Source: Lottia gigantea (lineage: Eukaryota; Mollusca; Gastropoda; Lottiidae). From it: a DNA stretch of 64,000 nucleotides. Both the position numbers and the translations under genes were made by a program. How positions within the stretch are numbered: the stretch's first letter is position 1; every line of letters starts with the position of its first letter. Positions 1 through 9,812 of the stretch are shown here, in pieces. Under the pieces are notes generated by a model. That model searched no databases. It saw nothing but the letters and a program-made list of their open reading frames with translations, and was not told where the DNA came from. The stretch is from contig NW_008711113.1 of assembly GCF_000327385.1 (NCBI RefSeq), forward strand, positions 276,915-340,914, read 5' to 3'.

Positions 1-445
1 ACGTGGGCACTAATTTTAAATAAATGAAATCCCCAGAGATGCTAATTAGCGATTTTAATTGGATCTCGCACCTTGATTAAATTTTAATGGCATTAAATTC
101 CGCACCAGAAGTTGCAGAACGGGATCACATTACGGCCATGCTAGTGCCATTAAAAATAGCTTAAGCTACCAAAATCGTGACAGAGGCAATTAATCTAAAC
201 TTTTGCATCTAATCAAATTACGTCTTGCTGCATTTTACTTAACGATCCATCATTGTCATCTAAAATGAAGTGGAATGGAGTTTTACGTCCTACATTTCTG
301 CACCTAGACTTAAGCAGCCAATGTGTACACACGCTAAAGACAACGGTGTTTGATTTTGGGAATTTCTGGAAGGGATAGTCTTTCAAAACGTAAGAACGTG
401 CTTCTGGGGTACACTTAAGGAAATTTTCAAATAGCTTTAGTAATT
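1..445. other. AT-rich intronic DNA downstream of the LIM2 exon
   Basis: No coding signal is visible. The first 230 bases are unique-looking AT-rich DNA with homeodomain-type cores (CTAATTAGC near 42, several TTAAT and ATTAA runs). Around 268-306 there is a degraded end of the dispersed SINE (GGAGTTTTACGTCCTAC followed by a TTTCTGCACC block), in the minus orientation like most copies here. Relative to the minus-strand gene this lies past the last exon seen, so it is intron or 3' flank. Confidence 0.5.
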
Positions 446-512
446 CGGTGGGGTGTGGGGGCGGGACAGGAAAGGGGGGTGGGGGTATAAGAATAAAGGT
501 GGGGGTTGGGGC
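446..512 (+). other. G-rich tract, possible G-quadruplex
   Basis: Runs of 4, 5, 3, 6, 5, 5 and 4 guanines separated by mostly short loops lie on the plus strand, in otherwise AT-rich surroundings. This fits the general G-quadruplex pattern (four G3+ runs with short loops) more than once. The gene is transcribed from the minus strand, so the G-rich strand is the template strand. No protein or RNA function is implied. Confidence 0.55.
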
Positions 513-1087
513 GTCCAGTGAGTAGGCTATGTTATGACACGATCAGAAATTCGTTGAATCTCAAGTCCATGGTTCAATAGTTTTAACTTTCCCCTTTATG
601 AAACCACTACTCAAGAGTACAGAGAATTTAACCATCCAGGGTACGACCACCGGCCACGGACACAGGAATATCAGGGGCCCTACGACTCCGGCTATCCCCA
701 AAAATAGAACAAATTCATTGAAAAATGTAACAGCCTAAATCCAATGAAAAATTTAAGAAAGTAAAATCTCGATCAGTTTCGGCATTAGAGTGGGGACCCT
801 AGGAAACCGCTCAGTCCGTCCCTTGTAGTCATCCTTAAACAAAACTTTTAGAATTCCAAGGCGTTAAAGATGTATTTTAACTCATACAGACCGTGCAAAA
901 AAATTCTCATTATCTCGAAGCTTTGTAGCAGTCATAAATTTTAATGGTTGCTAATTTCCGCCATCTTGAAATGGTGGAGATGTTAATGCGATCACTAATG
1001 AGTTGTCCAGACGTAGGGAGGTCGAATTAACAAGGAACCCCACATGGTTTCAACCATAAATTGTTTGTCAGTAAAACATATGTTTAA
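513..1087. other. Intronic DNA without recognised features
   Basis: I see no exon, no RNA gene and no clear repeat in this stretch. An ATG-poor, stop-rich sequence runs up to the first tRNA-like array. Confidence 0.4.
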
Positions 1088-1675
1088 CAGTATTAGGTAA
1101 CAAATTATGTTGCGCTCTATCAAACTATTTGATATAGAATTTATTTTTAAATCTGAGAATTTATTTTTGTAAGAGTGTAATATCGTCCAGAAAGTGCATT
1201 ATATTTTGCATCTCGTCTTGGTCATGGGGGCGAGGGCTGTAGCTCAGTTTATAAGGGTATTAGGTAACAAATTATGTTATATAGATTTTTTTTAAATCTG
1301 AGAATTTATTTTTGTTCGAGTGTAATATATTTTGCATCTCATCTTGGTCATGGGTGTGAGGGTTGTAGCTCAGATGATTAAGGTGTTTGGAATTCCATAA
1401 CGTCATGTGTCTATAATTTTTTCAAGTTCGAGAATTTATTTTTGTTTTTAGTCTCGGAGTGTAGAAGAAGCATGGAAATAGTCTGTAATGGTATCAAAGG
1501 TGCGGGTTGTAGCTCAGTTGATTAGGGTATTTGGAATTCTATAGCGTCATGCCTTATGTCAAGAGGAATAATGACAGTCTGAGAATTTAAAATAAAAGTG
1601 CAATTCTTAGTCATGGAGGGTGAGGGCTGTAGTGCAGTTGATTAGTGTGTTAAGAATATAATAACGTCATGTATT
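1088..1675 (+). repeat. Tandem array A of tRNA-head-like units
   Basis: About four diverged units of roughly 120-150 bp. Each opens with a G-rich leader followed by GGGCTGTAGCTCAG or GGTTGTAGCTCAG (near 1236, 1364, 1506 and 1625), which matches a pol III A box (TAGCTCAGTTGATTAGGGT). Each continues through GGAATTC..AACGTCATG and a shared body containing GAGAATTTATTTTTGT. A partial unit without its head precedes them (1088-1225). No cloverleaf closes and no strong B box follows, so these are not tRNA genes. They look like a tRNA-derived SINE head that was amplified in tandem. Confidence 0.6.
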
Positions 1676-2016
1676 AGACCAATGTAGTTTTACCTAGAAA
1701 AAACAACTTTTGGCTATGGTAAAGTTATGCAACAGACTATGTAGTGGAATTTAATATTAAAGAAAAGCACATTAAAATCGCATTCACGTCAGTTAAAATT
1801 TGCACTTCACAAATTAAGATAAGGAAATCTCATATACACCATGTTTACGACTATTGGTATTGCTATTAGCACCGCGAACCTGTCGGTCTCAAGTTTTTTC
1901 AACTTTGCCAAAATTGTTTTGACACACATGTAAAGCAATTAGACAAGCTTGATGGTTTTCTTTGATTGAGAAATGCGATAAGAGCGAATGTTGTAATTTA
2001 TGTACTTGAAGACCGT
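1676..2016. other. Intronic DNA between two tRNA-like arrays
   Basis: Unique-looking AT-rich sequence. I see nothing codable and no repeat in it. Confidence 0.4.
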
Positions 2017-2400
2017 ATTGGTGGAATAGCTGCGGCGAAAAGTTGCCGCGGGTTCGAATCTTCATCAAGGTAAGAAAAAATGCTGAGTCGACCCGGTGGC
2101 AGTGGGTTATTTCAGTCGTCTGCTACGTGATTAGGTGCCGTGGGTTCGAATCTCTCTGAGTAAGAAAATCTGATGCCACGGCTATACTTCCAAGAGCCGA
2201 CCCGGTGGCAGTGGAATAGCTCAGTCGGTAGCGAGTTGGCTTGTCGTTTGCTCGACGAGTAGGCGCCGTGGGTTCGAATTCCCCCTCAAGGAAGAACAAT
2301 GCTGCGACCAGACTCTATGTGGCAGTGGGATAGCTAAATTAGTAACGAGTTGGGTTGTCGTCTGCTCGGTTTTTGGCGCCGTGGGTTCGAATGTTCTCAA
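2017..2400 (+). repeat. Tandem array B of class II tRNA-like units
   Basis: Four head-to-tail units spaced about 92-128 bp apart, each ending in a B-box block GGTTCGAATC or its variant (2051, 2143, 2271, 2384). The third unit (2203-2290) is best preserved: A box TAGCTCAGTCGG at 2217 and B box GGTTCGAATTCC at 2271, 54 bp apart. That spacing suits a tRNA with a long variable arm (Ser/Leu type). Units share the leader GGTGGCAGTGG. The acceptor stems do not pair well and the other A boxes are eroded, so functional tRNA genes are unlikely. A tandem tRNA-derived SINE is the better reading. An 87-residue open frame across it on the other strand is incidental. Confidence 0.65.
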
Positions 2401-2726
2401 CAATGCAAGAAATATTCTTCGCTGAACGGTTTCAAACGAGCATAAGTACATGTATAGCTTATTTTCAAACTTAAAATACATCACATCATTTATTCATTCA
2501 TTCGTTCGCTGGACAATTTCAAAACGGTTCCTTCATCATATGAAAAGGCACGTCGTAGCGTTTGAATGATGTAATTTAGCTTTAGATAGAATATTCAAGG
2601 ATATAAAAAAAGCTGCGTAATGTTCTATTGGTTTAATTAAATAGTGGAAATTATATCGTGACTCAATTTGTATTTTCTATCTATTCCTATATTATCTAAA
2701 ATGTAATCGTATTAGTCAATTGATTA
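2401..2726. other. AT-rich intronic spacer
   Basis: Nothing recognisable apart from a short ATTCATTCATTCGTTCG run near 2490. Confidence 0.4.
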
Positions 2727-3175
2727 GATCGTATTGTCATATTAAATATTCTGATCAACATTGACTAGGGAAAACTGGGGCAAGTCGGTATTGGAGAAAC
2801 TGGGGCAAGTCGACATTGGGGAACGGTTCAGAGCACGGGGCACGTATGTCTGGGGAAAGTGGGGTATTAGACCATCATTGGGTGATGAGATACGTTATAT
2901 TTGAATATCATAGGTCGTATTGTCATATTAAAAAATCGATCAACTTTGACTGGGGAAAACTGGGGCAAGTCGGTATTGGAGAAACTGGGGCAAGTCGACA
3001 TTGAGGGAACGGTTCAGAGCACGGGACAAGTATGTCTGGGAGAGTGGGGCATTAGACCATCATTGGGTGATGAGATACGATATGTTTGAGTGTCATAGGT
3101 CGTATTGTCATATTAATTTATTCTGATCAACATTGACTAGGGAAAACTGGGGCAAGTCGGATCAAATTTGACTAA
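2727..3175. repeat. 186-bp tandem repeat, about 2.4 copies
   Basis: The landmark GATCAACATTGACTAGGG recurs at 2753, 2938 and 3125 (periods 185 and 187). Each unit carries two internal copies of GAAACTGGGGCAAGTCG or a close variant, a GGTTCAGAGCACGGG block and GGGTGATGAGATACG. The array ends about 50 bp from the LIM2 exon donor, in the downstream intron. Short open frames in it arise only because the unit has few stops. Units differ at several sites, so it is not brand new. Confidence 0.85.
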
Positions 3176-3223
3176 AAAAAACATTCATTTATTTACGCAA
3201 CAGGAAATGAGTTCAAGGCTTAC

Positions 3224-3461
3224 CTTATGCGTGGCACGCGACGTGAGGGGACCATGTCCTTTGAGAACTTTAGGGTAATCTTGTTCACAGACCAGACTTC
3301 CGTTGATGACACCAAAGCGATCACCGGGCATCAGTTGGCAGTTGCAGGACATACAGGTGAAACATTTGAGATGGTAGACGTTGCCTTGTAATCGCATGAC
3401 TAGTTCGCTGGCTGGAATGTTCTGCGAGCAGGACGCACACGTTCCGCCCGAACCAAATAAT
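3224..3461 (-). CDS. LMO4: LIM2 exon of an LMO4-type LIM-only protein
   Basis: This 238-bp internal exon encodes residues 87-166 when joined to the LIM1 exon. LMO4 proteins are small nuclear adaptors made of two LIM zinc fingers and no DNA-binding domain. They bind LDB/CLIM cofactors and compete with LIM-homeodomain proteins. The LIM2 zinc ligands are all present: C95, C98, H117, C120, C123, C126, C145 and D148. The text IPASELVMR, GNVYHLKCFTC and PGDRF..INGSL is diagnostic of LMO4 as opposed to LMO1-3. The acceptor is TCTTTTCAG directly before 3461. The donor is AAG|GTAAGC, with the last exon base at 3224. After the finger comes a 16-residue tail (KVLKGHGPLTSRATHK) that differs from the vertebrate tail. 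Vertebrate LMO4 ends in VC shortly after a Lys, so a tiny last exon is expected outside the window. I looked for one in 1-3223 and found no good candidate. Confidence 0.95.
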
Positions 3462-3470
3462 CTGAAAAGA

Positions 3471-6400
3471 TACGGAAAGGAAAATCATAAGTAAGGCAGT
3501 TTATAACAACTGAAGAAATATGGTTGTTCGGGGACACCGTAAAGTTTGTAAATTAAAAATAACGCAGGTTTTGTAACGTCACTACAACCAAGAGTTGGGA
3601 TCATATCAAGGGATGCACAAAATTGCTTATCTCAGACACAATCGTACGTGCATCTGGCATATTGGAATAAAACAGTACACAAGCTCATTTACGATGCCCC
3701 TGGTGCACTTACGAGCAATATTGAAAATTATGATCATATCAATATTCCAGAAATTGTAAAATCAGATAGTTCTTTTCACAAAGAATAATTGCCTTTGACT
3801 GACTGGCTGTCCAATTATAACAGCAAAAGAAAATCTATAGAGCTATAATTATATCATTCGATAACAAACATATTTCAAGCAAACATTCAACCAATTATAA
3901 AGCAACCGCCATCAAACACAAGGCAATTATAAACTCCATTCTTATCAATTATTACACTATAATAAACCAATTAAAAAGATAACCACCCGTTGCAAACTTT
4001 TTCAACCACCATGCATTTTCTGCAATCGCCAAGGGATATAATTATTAATGTATGTGTGTTTGCGTCATTTAAAGTTACGTTATGCCGTAATAGTACATGA
4101 AAGACGCAGTTTAAAGGAACAATGTGCATTGCTTCAATAATATTATTTTTCTGTGTTTTTTCTTAGAAGTCATATCAATAAAATAGAGTTTTACGTCTTA
4201 CTTTTCAAGCGTATGCTTATTTTTCTGTTGCATGTTCGATCATAAAGTCAGCCTTTCGATGGGGGATATTAAAGTCAGGGGAAACTTCCTACATCAACGT
4301 TGGAACTGCACTTGAGAATATACACTTTGTCCCAAACTCGATAATAGCACCATGCATGGAATGCGGGAAACTTTGATAAAAATTCGTTGCATTCGAAAAC
4401 AGCCCGTCTTCACAGCAAATATGTAAACACAATCTTATTATCATAAGATAAAACGCAGAGCGAACTTCACATCAAGCGGGTTCAGGGTGATAACAAAATA
4501 TTTGTGTACGGAGGAAATTGGACAAAAAGAATCACTTAAACGATTTTGACCCATATTTTTGACTGCTACCGCCCTTTTCAAATTCTGCTAATTGCCACCA
4601 ATTACCGAAATTATCTGGAGCCGCTTACAGCTTTGAAAATAAACTTTTAGGTACACTGTAAACAAGCGATTTACTCCTAATTATCTAGTTAAAAAGATAA
4701 GACGGCAATTACACATCTTGTAATTGGAGACTACTGTTGTGTACTTGATAAACCAGACTACTTTGTGCAAGCAATTGCATTACGACAATCGAGACTACTG
4801 TTTAACTGGATAATCGTGACGGAATTGAAGTACCGCAGTCAAAAATTCTAACCGAGGCTGTACACGCCATATGTTTCCTAGCGCCTACAAGCTGTTTTCT
4901 CTGAAAACTAATTTGATTTTTTTAAAGGACGATTAAAAAGAGGTGTTTGTTCGAAACTAGCTCATTAACGTTGTTAATTTGGAAACGTATTAAAGGCTGG
5001 CCATCTGTGACAGGCCTGTGATATTAATTTTCTGAGAAAAATGAAGGGAAAATTGCTCGCTAGACTTATGTCTTGGCTTTAAATTACAAATTTATTCGAT
5101 TTTTAGTGTTCTTTTACTATTTCTAATAACTTTTAACCATAACCAATAACATGCCTCATAATCCACATAATTAGAGTTTAATTTAAACCAATATAGCGAG
5201 GGTCAAGGAGAAACATAAAGCTAACAAGTTCATTAACTCTTCAAAGAGAAGTCCATTTTGGTGTATAGAACATGTTTCGTTAAAACGATTTTCGGAACTC
5301 ATCAAAGTAAAGATGCTGTTCCACATTATTTGTTATTTTTTGCAGAGCTTTTCAGTAGGAAACAACAAAAAAATGATGACCGGGGAGTCGTTTATAAGAT
5401 TCTCACGTGCAATAATAACAACCTGTGACGTCATGACATCGCTAATAACACTGCACCTGGTAGTGACGTCAGTTCAAACTTTCTATACGTATATTCTTTT
5501 AATGCCATCACCAATTGGTCAAGTTAAAAAAAAACTAGCTGGAAGCCCAACGCTAATGTTGTTCTGATTGATCAAGGGATGGGTATCGAAGCAAACTCGT
5601 AGACCCTTGGCATGACACAATGCATTTCTGTACTTCAAAATGTTATTAATGCCAATTTATAACCTATATTGCTAAATAACAGTAAATAACCTTTCGCCAT
5701 ATTGCAATTACATAACAGTTATTCATAGCAGGAGGAGGTTTTAGATTAATCAATTTCAGTCCACTTAGAATATATTTCAAATTTCGGGGGATTAGATTGG
5801 AATATTTTTGTTAACATTGGTTTCTTATCAAAGGAAGATAAATGCCTCAAGGAGTGAAAAATGTTGCTTAAAACGTTCCGCACCATCACCTCACGTCAAT
5901 CAAATTTCTAAATAAATAAGTTTTTATTACATGTATCCACTTTTGTTGATACCCAAATAAACGAGGAGTCTGTCGAAGATAAATCACGGCGGCCAATGAA
6001 AGAGCAAAAATCATTTCATGCTCGGCAACTCGGCTAAATTAAAATAAGCACTTAGATGAGACAATCTAAGCACGGGCTATTAACCACGTCGCACACTTAG
6101 CTGCCTCTTGCTGTAATAAACGACCTTGGTAACGAAGAGCGCTCAAGCCGATTTTTAATCTTCTTTGATTATTTTGGTCAATAAAAAGAGTCGGGTTTCG
6201 CGGGAGGAAATTTTGGGTCGATTTGTTCGCTGGCTATATGATGATCTAGAAGGCAAACGAGGAAAAGCGAATGAATAGTTTCCATCATTACCATACAATC
6301 TACTATAACCAGTAAAGCAAGCTCTTCACTCGCGTTTCAATTCCCTGCGGAAAAGGTCTGAAGCAATTAAGAAAATGACAAAATTTTATAGAATACGTTG

Positions 6401-8037
6401 AATGTCTCGGCTTAATCCCGCCAGTAAACACTACATCCGGTCGAGTTAATAAACAGAATTTCCCTGGCGGCGAAACGAAATGTTACAGTTCTTCACACAA
6501 TCAAAGAGAATGCAAAACGAAACTTGTTTGCTTTTGGTTTAATCGAGCTCAAAAGCTTAGCGATGCGACGGATTTTTATTAATTTGTTTTAAAATGCTGC
6601 CTTTGTGTGCAAATTTGAATGATGATCTTAAAATATGAAAAACGATAAAAAGAGTCTATACACCGGAACGTTGGTAAAACGATTAATGTCGCTAATCTTT
6701 GGTAGTCGTTATTATTTACGGCTTAAATCACGGAAAAGCTTCGTGGCTGTAAAAAATTGCAATAACTTTAATGATATTGTTAAAAGATTAACGAAGAAAT
6801 TGCTTGAAAAAATTGGAAACCATAATCTTAGATTAACTTAGCACAATGAGTCGTAATTAAATAAATTTCAAGAAAATTTTGACGAATTAATTGAAGAAGA
6901 TTCTTGTCATAAAAAAATGCAATTTTTCTCAATAATATTATAATGCAGGATAAATGGCTTTAGGCAGGATAATCCTCAGTCAAGACCCATTTCCGTTTTA
7001 AACATGATGTGACGTCAAACTATTTCAGGACTATGGACATTTTCACAACGTCAACTTTCTTGTATCACTGAAGTTTGTAAACAAATACATGGATTTGATT
7101 GGATTTTACGCGAATACAACCAATCAAAATGATAGTATAAGAAATGTGCCAAAATGATGTCAAGGCATTAGACGGAGATTTCTCACATTTAGGAAAATTT
7201 GAAATTATGAAGCTTCTGGTAAGAGACCTAGATGCCACAAAACGATGTTCGCCGATCCTCTACACGTAGTCTGCCGAAAACCATAAAACTTGTAAGCTCT
7301 ACAAATTAGAAGATTCGTATCTAAAAGTTAACAGTATATCGTATATACAGAAAAACTGTGTAATTTACTTCAATATATTAGTTTTAGAGGGCAAACGCTC
7401 AAACAAGTCTAATTACTCAAACCAAACTAACGATTTGATTGGCTGACAGGCGGAAGACAGCCTCTTAATGAGCTACCAAATACACATAGACTTGTTTTCC
7501 CAGACGCAATTTTACCTCATAAAACATCATCATTAGGCCACTTAACTCAAACATGTGCACAATTTATTTGCACTTTTCGAGCCTCTTCGACAAATTACAT
7601 TCGACTTTGATGTTACGTACATCTATTGACCTTCAACCTCCAACAGGTGCATATCATTACAGAGAATTATGGGAAATAAATTGTCGTCTGACTTGTGTAG
7701 GTTAAGAAGATGTTTTTAAAGAAAATTGGTTCAAGTTGTAGGGCTGTCTTACATATGTAATGATAGTCTTACAAGAGGTATAAAAGTTTGAAATTGAAAC
7801 CAAATGAATGTTTTATGTCCTAAACGCCTTTTCCATACCAGTATCTCCTAATTGCCGACCTGGGAAGAGGATTATGGGACATGCAAAAGTTCCCCCACCA
7901 TCAAGCAGATTTCATTTACTGGATCAAAGGTCAGATACAGAAAGACTCTTACAGACCTTGTACTACCCTTAGATAGAGTCACGTGCCTTCAGTTAAACAG
8001 TTAAGCATATATCTACATCTAAGATTTTACCCCATCA
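3471..8037. other. Long unique AT-rich intronic stretch
   Basis: No exon, RNA gene or tandem repeat is visible over 4.5 kb. A short SINE 3'-end relic lies at 4181-4210 (GAGTTTTACGTCTTAC). Small open frames (for example 5313-5567 and 6635-6841) have no recognisable domains and sit in AT-rich sequence, so I do not call them genes. The absence of repeats makes this one of the larger candidate regulatory islands in the intron. Confidence 0.45.
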
Positions 8038-8335
8038 TCTTGTTGATCAAGGATAGAATCAAGAAAACTCGTTGAACCTTTCATTGAACAAGCCAACTCG
8101 TGCTTCCAATTGCCATATGCCATATATATCAAAGCACGAGGCCGTTGATAAGATTGCAATCTCGCCTACTTTGCTGTTCCCTAATAAATACCAAGTCCCC
8201 ACCAACTTGTCGATCAAGGGTAGAATCAAGAAAACTCGTTAAACCTTTCATGGAACAACTCGTGCTTCCAGATGCCATATACCAGATATATCAAAGCACG
8301 AGGCCGTTGATAAGATTGCAATCTCGCCTACTTAG
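8038..8335. repeat. Tandem duplication, period 167 bp
   Basis: A block beginning GATCAAGG.TAGAATCAAG starts at 8045 and again at 8212. Each copy continues through GAAAACTCGTT, CTCGTGCTTCCA, CAAAGCACGAGGCCGTTG and AAGATTGCAATCTCGCC. Copies differ by small indels. CTCGTGCTT and AAGCACGAG form an inverted pair inside each copy, so each could fold into a short hairpin. Confidence 0.85.
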
Positions 8336-8614
8336 TTTTTCTCTATCATTAAATAGTAATCTAATTTTCTATATTAATTAAGCAACTCCCTTTACCAATC
8401 TTCGCGTTCGGATCTAATTAAGGCAGCGTATTCAATATTTTATGACAATATAGCTTCCCTCGATAATGAGCTTAATTTTCCTAATTAGTGAAAACTGATA
8501 CTTTTAAGTCTAATGATTTATGGCGGGATTTTTGCCACAGAGAATAAGAACGCAGAAAATATCAGCCCGCACTTTTGTCTACTGAAATGTTTATTTAGAC
8601 TTTGTGTCTTTTTT
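8336..8614. other. Unique AT-rich stretch with homeodomain-type cores
   Basis: It contains TATTAATTAAG, TCTAATTAAGG and CCTAATTAG within about 130 bp. This density of TAATTA cores is compatible with a homeodomain-bound element, but such cores are frequent by chance in AT-rich DNA. Confidence 0.3.
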
Positions 8615-8960
8615 GTATATGCCAGAAAGTTTGTATATGCTAGACGCTAGACATTTTGTACATGCTTGACAATTTGCATATGCTGGACGAAAGGCAATTT
8701 GTGTATGCTGCTAGACAATTTGTACATTCTAGACGCTAGACAATTTGTACACTTTAGACGCTAAACAATTTATACATGGTAGACGCTAGACAATTTGTGT
8801 ATGCTGGTAGACAATTTATACATGCTTGACGCTAGACAATTTGTACATGTTAGACGCTAAACACTTTATACATGGTAGACGCTAGACAATTTGTGTATTC
8901 TATACGCTAGACAATTTGTATATTCTAGACACTAGACGATTTGTATATTCTATACCAATA
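8615..8960. repeat. Minisatellite based on GCTAGACAATTTGTACAT
   Basis: About a dozen degenerate units of roughly 25-28 bp (variants TTAGACGCTAGACAATTTGT, TGTGTATGCTGG and TATATTCTAGAC). The array decays at both edges. Units vary in length and sequence, so it is old compared with the 47-bp array further on. Confidence 0.8.
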
Positions 8961-9604
8961 GCAAACGTAGGGTATGGGTTGACATTTCCTTCCATAAAGA
9001 CTTGATGGTGAGAAGGCGGTGATCCATGGTAGAAACCAATCAACCACTTTACTTTAACGTTTAAGTAACACACTGCAGTGTCTGGTCGTCAAACAGAATC
9101 CCCAAGTGTTCCAAATCCCTGCACGTTGAGGATCCGTCAACAGTTAACAATGGAAAAAGAGGTAGACCAATACCGCTTTCCTGGAAAATTATCCCTCGTG
9201 GTACATTGAATGGCGTTCAAGTCTTACTATCGCAGAAACTTAAATTCATTCAATTAGGACTTTATGCAACGTTCCCCATATGAATCATCATAAACGATGG
9301 GTAAATTTTGGTAGATGTTTACTAATTACACTAATTGCTCAAACACACTCCAATTGCATTGAACTTAATGTTTCCCTAAACGTTATTATTCAATTAAAAA
9401 TAGCCGATATGTGGCGTAGCAGCCGGCGTCGAGGGCCTAAAATTAAATCAGTCACGTGCCAGGAGTATGTAACAGCCGCAAACGTAATTTTCATTCAAGC
9501 CTCGATCAACCAGTCATGTCTTTGAATTCTTCACTGTAACGCACGTCTGGTTGATTAAGATTATTAGGAATCTTGAAATGTAAATGGTATGGGTGCATTT
9601 TTTT
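8961..9604. other. Intronic DNA without recognised features
   Basis: No repeats or coding features can be supported. An 81-codon open frame at 9280-9525 lacks any recognisable domain and I treat it as chance. Confidence 0.4.
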
Positions 9605-9812
9605 ATCCAGTCACAACCATCACATTAATAATCTGAAATTAACAGTCTGGATTGATAACGACTACAAGCCTGAAGAGCCTGGGTACAATATAAGACACGT
9701 GTTAATGACTAGTTCATCCAGTCATAACTATCAAATATCGATCAATAAGCCATTGACAGTCCGGAATGATCGTGACTACAAGCCTGAAGAGCCTCGGTAT
9801 TATACGTCACGT
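9605..9812. repeat. Diverged tandem duplication, about 110 bp
   Basis: Two copies share TCCAGTCA.AAC.ATCA, ACAGTC.GGA.TGAT and GACTACAAGCCTGAAGAGCC, followed by a CACGTGT block. They begin near 9607 and 9718. Clear divergence between copies indicates an older duplication. Confidence 0.75.

Noticed and set aside
1861-1890. Possible last LMO4 exon (AG|GTTCGCGG on the minus strand near 1879)
   Set aside because: It would add about 20 residues unlike any LMO4 tail. The polypyrimidine tract is poor.
2203-2290. Functional serine or leucine tRNA gene
   Set aside because: A and B boxes are good, but the acceptor stem does not pair, there is no clear anticodon arm, and sibling units are eroded.
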